A program made the translations under genes and the position numbers. From Strongylocentrotus purpuratus (lineage: Eukaryota > Echinodermata > Echinoidea > Camarodonta > Strongylocentrotidae), in contig NW_022145605.1 of NCBI RefSeq assembly GCF_000002235.5, positions 36,713,141-36,777,140 on the forward strand: a DNA stretch of 64,000 nt, given 5' to 3'. Each line of letters starts with the position of its first letter. The stretch's first letter is position 1. The notes under the pieces are model-generated. The model searched no databases. It saw only the letters and a list, made by a program, of their open reading frames with translations, and was not told where the DNA came from. Shown here one piece after another: positions 35,300 to 47,001 of this stretch.

Positions 35300-38200
35300 A
35301 TGTCGTCTCTTGTGCTGATAACAGAACGCATCCAGCGATCTATTGCATTCATTTTAACGAGGGAAGATGTTCCTGAAGTTACCAAAAGAGAATTCAAGCA
35401 GATCCTAGAAGCAGAGGGGAACAAGAAAGATAGCGAACCACGAGCAATTCCGTTCTCCTGTGTTCAAAAATTGCATCAGCTGTCAAATGGCAACAGTGAG
35501 TATCCCAACTGTGTCCCACACGTTAAGTTAGGTGTTATTTATTTTAGTATCGGTTTACTATACTTTTAGGGTGTTTTATTATTTTCGGTTCCTAACTTCA
35601 GTCAATTACAGCTCTACATGGAGTCGGGCTAACAAATACGGTCATTTTTTTGTCATTTTACCCTAGCTCTAACCCTAACCCTAACCCTATCCCTAATGAG
35701 ACTAACCGTGGTTGAGTTCGGACGAGATCTTTAAAAGCTCAGTGTATGGAGTCTTTTGGGATCTGTGAATTTATTTTGGATCATCTTTTTTTATAGTTTT
35801 ATCATCGCTTTTACATCTTTAATTTGTTCTTTGGAAAAGGTTTATTTCAAATCATCATAGCTTTATTTTTTCATCAAGTCATGGTAACAGGCGTGTACGC
35901 TGGTGGAATGCATCCAACACGCATCCTCAATTTTTATTAACGCGCAGCGCAACCAGTCAGCTGTTTCCAAAGACGTTTAAATATAATTACTAGACGGAAA
36001 GCAGCACGCGCGGAAACCATGCAGACGAATGTGATTAGGCTCCGCCTCTTTTGGATCATTTGAAGACAAAATAAGCACCCGAGGCGGCTTTTTGATTGGA
36101 TATGAGCCTCATGAATATGTATTTTATCGATAGTATCGTTTAAGAAACCGGATAATATATTTGACCTCATTGCGTCACTTTAATTATGCAGATTTATGCA
36201 CGACGCAGGCTACTCGCACAAACTGAGAAGATTTAGTTCATTGAGAATGGGTGAGTAATTGATTGAAATATGAGTAGATTAAGTGAATTTAGTCATCAAT
36301 TTTGAAAAAGCTGCAATAGTCTTTGTGATCTACGGTAATTTTGTTACATTGTGAGACCGTTCTCAACAGATTTTTGGGGAAAAGACTAGGAAATTATTGC
36401 TCTTGAAATTGGACTTTGATTTTCATCGTCATGAAGTAGTTTGACTGCAGTTTGCCGTCATTTCACCCTAGTACTCCAGTTAGGGGCCAGGCCGTTCTGC
36501 CAGGCCCACCCCAGGGAATTTCGGTGCTCATCTGCATCAAGATCAAACTTTCTAATCAAGTTTTATTTGAGATTTGATCGTCATCATGAATCTAATTCAC
36601 CAATCATCGATTTAATTTAAATATAGATTTAACGTTACACCTTACAATAATCTCTGAAGCATGATTTTTTTGATAATCCAAGTGGATTAATTCTTGTTAA
36701 AATCTTTAGTAGATGTTGACTCTGATGGCTTTACTTTAGTGCCATCCGTTCGCTTAGTTGCATCCGTGTCAACTTTATATAGACCAAAATTATCTGTGAC
36801 CATTGATAATCAAACAACTCCAAATCCTATTTCATTTAGATGTAAACCTGGAACTTATTAATAAAAAGTATTCAAAAAACATCAACACTAGGATTTCTTT
36901 ATTTAATAATTAGATTTTGTGTGGGTCCAGCATGCTTGTCAAGTTAGTCTAGACCTTGACCTTACTAGAGTCTACTAGATCTAAATCTAGACCCCTATCA
37001 GTGGCGTACGCAGGATTTTTTCAAGGGGGAGGGGAGGGGGGGGGGGGGGGGTTAACATTTTGAAATCGGACCAAAAATTTCGCAACGACTCAGCCAGCCA
37101 CTAAATAAGCATGGGGGGGGGGGGGGGTTTAGGTCATCCATTTGGATTTTTTTTTGTATTAAAAAAAAAAAAAAAAAAAAAAAAACAACAACACTAAAAA
37201 AGGGGGGGGGGGGGTTTCCAGAAAAACATACACATAAAAAAAATGAAGGTAGGGGGGTTTACCCCCCCCCCCCCTGCGTACGCTTCTGACTCCTGTTATT
37301 ACTTTAAAATATTATTAGAGATTTTTTTTCTTTGAATTGTGCAGTTCATGTTGATAAATCTATTTGTGTAAGAGAAGACCCCTTGTCCACAATTATGTTT
37401 ACTTATGAAGTCCACTTCTTCTCGTCTTAATAAACCAATTCTACTTAAAGGTACTATGTCCCTTTTGCAGCCAACCTCAAATGCTGTAGAACTTTGCAGG
37501 AATTATGAATATGTCATGTATGTCCTATCTGTGAAATTTAAACGTTAGCAGTGTCCTCATATTCAAATTATGCAAGGAAACCTGTTTACTTGCTAGACTT
37601 CACTGTCAGACACTATTGAGTGACTGACTGGCCTTTTTTCTTCTTTGGTAATAACATACATGAAAAGAGTTGTAAAGGGTACATGAGTATTTGTCTACAT
37701 CAATAACCCACTTCTTGTGATGGCCAAGATTAAACTGATAGAATCTTTGGGCAGCATAAAACGTATGACCATTCAGTACAATTGTCTGAAAATCAAGACT
37801 ATTACTTTTGGGCTCTATAGCCCTAAAGTCGATTTGACAACTCATAGTCGTTATTTTCCCACTTGAAGACATTTTCAAGCCCCACCTTTTTTAGGAAAGT
37901 TCTAAATTAGTATTATCTTTCAAATGCAGTTGGAATTTAACTTTTTCATTTTTTGGGCCTGCAAATGGGACATATAGTACCTTTAAGACTACTTTATATT
38001 TATAGGCCATATGAAGCACTTTTTGAGGCACAAGTTAAATCTTCCATTTGATTTTACTTTGTAATGTGGTCCATTAAATTGGAATGTTGATTTCCACACT
38101 ATATTAAAATTAAGGCCAACCATGACATGAAAAATAGCTTTTATGCTAGATCTATTTTTATTTTGTTAAGGAGAAAGGGACGCCTTGATTGTCGTATTGA

Positions 38201-41200
38201 TTTTGTTTTCTTTTTGTTCCAACAGATGGAAACTGATGAAGAGCTGGAAGGAGCTAACTGATGAGTAGACATTACAACATTTCTTATATTTTCAAGATGA
38301 AGCTGAAAGTCCCATGCAGGTAAAATTTTCAGGATATTTAGCACACAAATATTAAACGACCACCTATTAATTCACTAAAAAGGAAATGGAACTAAGTGTA
38401 TGTTTCAAGTGTGTATAGTGGAGGGAATATTTTATTCTAGTTCTTCCCTTTCTTTGTTTACAAAGGGGTTTGTCCTTATTTACAGGAGGTCCTGTGTGTA
38501 GAAGAACGATGTCTAATGCACATTCAAAGCACTACATAATAATGATAATGATCATACATGTAGGGTATACAGCACTGGACCACTCATTACTTTTTTTGTG
38601 TAAGTGGTCCTTTCTTGAGCAATGAAGATGAAGAAGAACACAACATAAGATTAACGAAAGTCTGTTTATACGATGAATTATGGTTGATATGTATCTATTA
38701 TTATCATTTTTTAATTGAAGTACCTACATTGCTTTCTCTTATGTAGGATGATGCTTCTCTACAGTGGATGATGAAAGCATGCTGATTACAAACCCAGGAG
38801 AGGAATAAAGAACAGATATTGACAGAATCATATCTAGAGATGTGGGCCTACTGCACTTCATACAAGCAAGTGTGCTAATATACCATGTAGGTACCCCCAA
38901 TAAACTATTGTAGGAAACATTTATCATGCAGAAAGTTACAGATCTGACAATTATATTTTTCATTGTCCATTGACTTGTAAAAGAATACTTGACTGAATAT
39001 CACAATTGTGATTTAGATTAAAACTAAAATGTCAATATACATGAAATATAAGTCTACATAACGTATGTTTCCGACAATAGCATTATTTCCTGTACATTCT
39101 CTGTTCCAAGTTGTTTGGTCATTTTATGTAAACCGAGTATTATTCATTTATGACCACGAGTTTACATTACAAGTACATTGTACATGTACCAGTATTACTT
39201 ATTTCATACTTGTCTGATCCAAGCTCCATCAGGCCTATTGTCTTAATGGGATCATCAGAAATAATCTAACATGTGGTCAGTAACTAGTTTTGTAGGAAAA
39301 AAAGTTTAGGTTTTCCCACTAGAACCCCAAGTGAATATTAGTCCTTCCTCTTTTTGTCAGAGCAGGTATCAGGGTGTATGTTATTAGTTGTTGTTTATTT
39401 TCTTATACACTGTATCTTATTTCATTTTTCCATTCAACAGACTTGGGTTATCATCACAGCTCTTTCTTCTGAAAACTAGCCTACAACTTCATCGATGAAT
39501 GCAGAAGACATCTACTTGGGACTACGTCTTAAAGATGCCCCCTCATATAATGAAAGAGGACAGTAGAGATGGGTTTAATCTTGAATATTTACATACTATT
39601 TATTTATTATTTGTATTATATGTTTGTAGAATACCACATTTAAAAAAAGCTAATGAATTTATCATCTTGTCAACTTTCAAATAATTAAAGATAACTAATC
39701 ATCAATGAATAAACATTGATGACATTTTAACAATGTCAACTACCATCTTATAGGATGAAACTGAGTGCTGGGCAGAAAGAAATTTCCTTGAAATTTGAGT
39801 GATAAAGATTTATCAGTCTATATCAAAGATTGAATCAATCAATGATATTTATAATTATAATTATACATGTTGAAATTCATTTACCTCAGTCTATGGACTT
39901 CTGTATTTGAAGTTTTGTAGATTATTACATTATTGCTGCTTCAAGTATTGTATGTAAGAAGGTTTGAAAGACAACCCTCTAAATGCACTAAATATGGAAA
40001 CTGCTAATCATCATTGCCTGTTGTATCCAAACTGCTAATTTTAATAGAATCATGTTTTGATACTTCCTAGCTTAAGAAAACAGGGGGGGGGGGGGGGGGC
40101 TTGTTATCCTCTTCCTGGTGCTGTTTCTAAATGGACCATGTAACAGGTTGCAAAAGTGTAAACAATATTATATTTGTTATATGTTTATATTGGAAGGATT
40201 TAGAAAATGAAAACGTTTTGAATTATAGAATTACTGTTGCTAGAAGTAATGGCAGTATTGATATGTAAGGGAAGGGGTGGTTTTCCCAGTGAAATTAACG
40301 GTATACCAATGTCAAATTGATAAAAAAGAGAAAACTATTCCTAAAAATAAAATTATAAAGGAAATGGGCCTCCCAACTAACTAACCCTGGTACCACTCCT
40401 GATTTGTTGTTGTTTTTGTTTTGTTTTTTTGAGGGGGGGGGGGGGGCGCCCCAATTCAAAATTTCCATTGTTAAATTCCATTGTCTTTAAACAAAAAATA
40501 TGTCAAGATATTGAAAAACAATGTTTCACTTTCCGTTTTCAATTCGAATAAAATGATTAACATATTTTCCGATCTCTCTGGTCTCTACATTAAAAATGTT
40601 CAAAGCTCCTGCAAAGGCTGCAAAAAGGAAAAGTGAAGATAATCCAAGTGAAATGTGGACAGTAATGGAGTGAATATGGATCAATGGTTGATCGTAGTTG
40701 ATAACGAGTAAATGTAAATGAATGGTATTACGACTGAAAGTGAGACAGAAAGGAACTGCAACAGATTGTTCAGTCAAGACAACAAACCGTTAGTTGCAGA
40801 AGATAATTTACGAAAGACAGAGAAAGAGAGAGAAGGGGAATCATTAAGGTACGATGAGAGTGGGTGGAGAAAAACCATCCTCTTTGCCACATAATTTGTT
40901 TGTATAAAATAAGGACACTTTATATATTAGCATATTTAACATGTATAATCATAGCCAGAGAATGTGTTGTTATATGGCTTATAGCATGTTTGAGTTAATA
41001 AAACAAAAACAGACCCAGTTATTGATAGACTAAAAAGGGAATAAGATCGGATCAGTATTTCTTATTCAATGAAGTTAAGGCCACTCCCCATATTAAAAAA
41101 CAACAACAACACAACAACGAGAGGTCCACTTCCCGATGCATTCTGGGTACACCAGCTGTTATACTGGTGATCGATAATACAAGTTCGAGCGCGTATTTCA

Positions 41201-44200
41201 CCTAACGGTGATCGCATCAGAATAATCTACGCTGATTCGCTGAATCACTTGCGTTGCTAGCGCGCAGCGTGATGAATAAATTACCCATAATTCCGTACAG
41301 TAGATTATTTGACCTCTCTAATTACGCTGATACGCGTATTGTCTTTTACCATGTAGTGAACATCATTCCAGTACACGTTTCGTGGGGAGCATCCTTCAGA
41401 ATGCATAATTCATAGGGCTCATGAATTATGCAAGGGGGCTTATTTTGGCTTCTAATGGATCCAGACAAAATGGCGGAGCTTGGGGGGCCTGGCTGTTTCT
41501 CAATCTTTCATTGTGACGTCATCAGAGTTGTCTACGTGACGTCACCGGATCAAATATTCTTTACTTCAATAATAAAATTATGTTTTTTTTTTTTTTAATG
41601 TTACTATTAATATGAAATGATATAAATTATTACATATTACTGGATTTGTAGAGATATATATAGATGTATATGCATTTTATAGATGTATGCTTTTTGTAGA
41701 TGTAGACTATTATGCTTTGTACTGATATGTGCGTTGGGTGTGCTGATAATATTATTATAGTTCACAATTCACAATTTGGTATTTATTGTTTTTATTTTTC
41801 CTGTTTTACGTTAATCATATTTTGTTCTTGAATCGGCTGGGTGAGTGGTACATATGTGGTATTATTTTACTTGTAGGCTCTGTATAAGCTTGGCTTGTTA
41901 GAGCTCTTGTGAGTAGTGTGCCGCGGGGTTTCATATCCTTAAACTGCTGGCGAACAGAGCAACAGGTTCAAGCTCTGTGATTGTTAGGTTTGTCCAGTAA
42001 TGCCGAGTTTGTGCCACGGAACTTAATCGGACAAGTCGATTAAATCAATTTTATGTCATACTTTTTTTTTAATTTTTTTAAATTTTTTAAAAATAATATT
42101 TGGATTATCTTTAGTCTTCCTTGCTGATACCTCCTCAAAATATTTATGATATAACCTAATAGTACTAGTACTACCAAGAACCTATTATATACAAAATGTT
42201 ACTAAGTACATGTATGCCAAATTTAAGTATGTTGAACTACTCTTTGATGATAATTCTTGGCCTGCTTTTACGCATCTTGAGAGCAGGTGATGTTGAAGTG
42301 AATCAAGGCCCTAGATTACCCAAATTTCCTTGCGGTGAATGCAAGAAAGCATGTACTGACTACAGAGGAGCAAAATCTAGTATACTTTGTGAACAATGCA
42401 ATACCTGGTTTCACATTGTCTGCATTGGTATGTCTGATGACATGTTCTCTTGCCTGTCTAGATCTGATATTCCTTGGGAATGCACCAATTGTGGTTTACC
42501 CAATATATCAACTAGCCTGTTTGACTCTACCATCAATGATGACAGCCTTTCTGATTCTGATACCAACATTAGCAATACTAGAAGTAGCACATCTTCTGAT
42601 CCAGGTTCTCCATCAGCTCAGTCATCTCCATCAAAATCTTCTGCCAGGACATCACAATCAGCTACAAACCTGCGCACCCTGGAGATCAACTTCCAAAAGA
42701 TCTTCAATAAAAGAGCAGAGTTCTGGAGAGTTATTGACGCGGTTAAACCTGACATTATCTTCGGTTGTGAAACCTGGCTCTCTCCTGGTGTCAACTCCTG
42801 TGAAATATTTCCACCTAATTTCAATTAGGTTATGGAGGTGTTTTGCTCGGCATTAACTCCAGCCTAATCAGTCACCAATTGGACATCTCATCTGAAGCTG
42901 AGTTCATTGCTGCTAAAATACTCAGCGGCAAACAGAGTATTATAGTTGGTGCCCTATATCACCCCACTGATAATAACCAGTTACATTTGGATGGCCTAAA
43001 CCAGAGTATTGAAGATATCTGTGCCACCAACCAAGGGGCAGCTATATGGATTACAGGTGATATTAACCTGCCAGACATTTGTTGGACTACCAACGAGATT
43101 GTTTGCCACCAGTACAGGAAAGGTATCAATGAATCATTCCTTCAACTGCTAGCTAAAACCGGACTTGAGCAAATTGGAGACTTTCCCACCCGTCTTGACA
43201 ACACTCTTGATGTAATCATAACAAATCGACCATCACTTGTCAATCGTTGCGAAAGTATGCCGGGACTAAGTGATCATGACATAGTCTATGCAGATTGGAA
43301 CATCCTGGCTAAGAGGCGGAAACCAGTCCGCCGTAAAGTCTACCTTTGGAAGCGTACCAAATTCGATGCCATTCGTGTCGAAACTCAACGCTGGACCGAC
43401 AACTTTGTTGCAACCTACTCACCATCTACTCCAGTGGAAGATCTTGGAAGTGAAATTGAGCTCCATCTTGAGAACACTCTTCAAAATCAAGTTCCTTCAA
43501 AATTCACTTCCACCAGATACAGTCAACCTTGGTTCTCCACAGCTACCAAAAGAATCTGCAGAAGGAAGGCCAGAGCCTTCAAGAAGGCTAGATTGACGAA
43601 CAGAGAGCGTGATTGGAAGTGATTCAGTCATCTGAAGAATCAGGCTCAAGCTACATGTTGTCAAGCTTACAACCAGTACCTCACCGACATCATCTACAGT
43701 AAACCTGGAGGTAATAACAAGAGGTTAGGCGCTATTATCAAAGCCAAGCGCTGTGATCAGACTGGCATAGCACCTTTGAAGGAAGGGAATTTCCTACATA
43801 GTGACCCGAAAACCGAGGCCAACATCCTCAACCGTCAGTTTGCATCTGTCTTTTCCAACGATAGCAATACTGTAATTCCTGACCTCGGACCGAGCCCTCA
43901 CCCTACAATGAGCGACATCAAGATCAGTAACACTGGGATTGCCAAAGTCCTCTGGACTCCTCAAACTGCTGAAGGAAATTGCTAACGAGATTGCGCCAGC
44001 CATCAGCATCCTGTTCCAGGCCACCCTTGATCAAGGTACCATCCCTGCTACATGGAAGAAGGCCGTGGTGGTTCCACTCTTCAAGAAGGGGAGCCGATCT
44101 TCACCTGCCAACCACAGCCATCCTGTGCAAGGTGTGCGAACATGTGATTCACAGTACCATCATCAACCACCTGTCTGACCACAAGATACTATCTGATGCA

Positions 44201-46964
44201 CAACATGGGTTCAGAAAGAGGCATTCATGTGACTCTCAGCTAATACTGACTATTAACGATCTGGCCAAGGGAATCGAAGAGAAAGGGCAGACTGACTTGA
44301 TACTACTGGACTTCAGCAAAGCCTTTGACAAGGTCTCCCACAGATTGCTCCTACACAAGCTGGAGCACTATGGTGTACGTGGTACAACTCTTCTTTGGGT
44401 CAAGGACTTCCTTAGTCAACGAACTCAACAAGTTCTGGTAGACGGCCAAGTCAGCACACAGGCAGATGTTACGTCTGGAGTCCCGCAAGGCAGCGTCCTC
44501 GGACCACTTCTCTTCCTGGCGTACATCAACGATCTCCCAGACTGCGTTAAGAGCTCCACAGCAAGATTATTTGCTGATGACTGTGCGGTCTACAAGAGAA
44601 TCACATCACCTAGGGATGCTGCACTACTTTAAGAAGACTTAGATGCCTTGCAGAAGTGGGAGAGAAAGTGGCTAATGGAGTTCCATCCTTCCAAGTGCCA
44701 AGTTGTTTGTATAACAAACAAGCACAAGCCTATTTCTTCAACTTACTCCATCCATGGATTGATCCTTGAAGAAGTTCACTCTGCCAAGTATCTCGGACTT
44801 AACGTTGACACAAAGCTGTCCTTCAACACACATGTTGACATCACCACCAAGAAGGCTAACTCCATCCGAGCTCTTCTCCAATGCAACTTCAACAGCTGTA
44901 GTCGCAAGATTAAAGAGGCAACATACAAGACCTATGTGAGGCCAATAGTGGAGTTTGCTCACACTCTCAACGAAACATCAGGAAGCTAGAGCAAGTCCAA
45001 AGAAGCAGCGCAAGATATGTCACCAGCACTTATGACCGCAGATCAAGCGTAACAGCCTTACTGAAGGATCTACAATGGCCAACTCTCCAGAGTAGGCGCT
45101 GCCAGAGTCAACTTGCTATGCTTTACAGAATCCGCTGGGACCTGGTAGATATCAAGTGGAGACAACATCTCACTGAATCTACGTCCATCACAAGAGGTCA
45201 TGGCTCACGTTTCTGGACTCCCTACTGCAGCTCCCAAGTGTACTCTTCCTCCTTCTTTCACCGCACCAGCAAAGAATGGAACTCCCTAAAGAAAGACCCA
45301 AAAGAGTTTGTCTCACTCGATGCCTTCAAAGTGGCATTGAGGAATGGCAACGTCTAGCATGCAGACAAGCTACTTTTTATTTTTTTTATTTTTTATTTTT
45401 ATATTTTTATATTTTTATTATTATTTTAACCGCACATTCACTAAACAATGTGTATATATCTGCGTACCATTGATATTCAACAGGTCTGTTCCTAATCATA
45501 CAAAGCTTATTAAATCAATCCTCATAGTCGTACTGGGTCAATTGTTTGTCATTACTGTTCAGAAAATCAATTTATGGATAGGTTTAAATGTGAAAATGAT
45601 GTTACTGTCCTACATTTAAATATAAGTATTCATAAACATTTTGATGCTTTTAATACTCTAAGTCTAACCAGAAATCTCAGTGATAGCTCTACAGTAATTT
45701 GGGTCACATTACCCCACAGTGATGTTAATTTATGTTCTATTTCTGGATATATATATATATATAGTTTGGTGTCTAGTCAAAAACGTGATAAAATAGGAGG
45801 TGGTGTTGCTTTATACATTCCAGCTGGTATGGATTTCCAAGTAAGGCATGACTTGAATGTGATGACTGATTAAGCTGGAGTTTATTTTTATCTCTGATTT
45901 TCAGCTTTTTTCATCTCCGATGAGTGCCCATTTTCACCTCTAATAACTGCACCTTTTTATTTTAGACACATGCCCCGTTTTTCTTCTTCTAATAAATGCT
46001 CTTTTTACTTGTTATAAGTGCCCCTTCCCCTTCTCATAATCATTTTTCACTTTACATTTTTGATAAATGTCCCGTTTATTTAGCATGTGTTTCTTTCTCT
46101 TTCTAATAAGAGCCACTTCCCCCTTCTCATAAAAGCGCCCTTTCACCTCCAATTAATGCACCTATTAAAATCTGTTCAGTGCCCCTTTTCTTTCAACAAG
46201 TGCACATTTTCCTTTGTTATAAGTGTCCCATTTTCACACAATTAGAGGTATTACCCTTGTTATCACAATATGTCAAGAACTTCTTGAGGTATGAGCTTCA
46301 AACAAGGTGACAGTATTAGGAAGTTGATCCAATGACATTTTGGGGCTATTAGTGCTTGTTTCACTTCTAATAATAATGAAAAACCATGATTTTCCACATT
46401 CTATCCTTTCTCCTTCTTGCCATAGGCTCAAAACCTGTGTATCTCCATGAACTACTTGAGGGAGCAGATGTATATCATCCACCCTTGAGAGAACCAGAAA
46501 GGGTAAGACATTGAGCCAGCTCTCACTGTTCATGCTGATGCAGGGAGTATGAAGTTTTAAGACCATACTTCATTCTAACAAAGTTATGTAGAAACTGAAA
46601 GGCACTTTTATCATCCTTTCTACTATTAAATTATTATTCAATTTTACTTTTGTCAAGTTAGTTTGAGTTTTTTTGATAAATTATAAATTTCATTAGTTTC
46701 CTTGAGCTTTTATCTGTATGCTCCTCATAGTAATACATTGGAGTTATCTGTTTATCAACTAGGATGGCAGGTGGTTTTCAACTTTAAATGTCTTTGTCTG
46801 AAATTGCAATATGTATTGGACATCAACTTTCATAATTTAAATATAAGAATAATCTTGGCTCATATGATTATATATAATTTTTTAAATGTCTTTGTCTGAA
46901 ATTGCAATATGTATTGGACATCAACTTTCATAATTTAAATATAAGAATAATCTTGGCTCATATG

Positions 46965-47001
<37 letters not shown>

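Larger units (their letters stand above)
42196..45427 (+). mobile_element. CR1/jockey-type LINE, degenerate copy
   Basis: A non-LTR retrotransposon in sense orientation in TMEM199 intron 1. The order is: 2A-like leader, PHD finger, endonuclease, reverse transcriptase, then a C-terminal region ending at 45357. A T/A-rich 3' tail follows (45370-45427). The 5' end and target duplication were not found. Confidence 0.85.

Noticed and set aside
38226..38319. Extra coding exon of TMEM199
   Set aside because: Stops in all three frames, and exon 1 to the exon at 46426 already gives a gap-free match to the human protein.
40526..40777. 83-codon minus-strand frame as a gene
   Set aside because: No family features and no phased splice sites.
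41935..42000. Possible SINE with a B-box (CAGGTTCAAGCTCTG)
   Set aside because: No convincing A-box at the right distance and no body or tail.
43979..44632. Treating the 217-codon reverse transcriptase frame as a gene in its own right
   Set aside because: It is an internal segment of the broken LINE; the first ~45 codons are out of frame with the domain.
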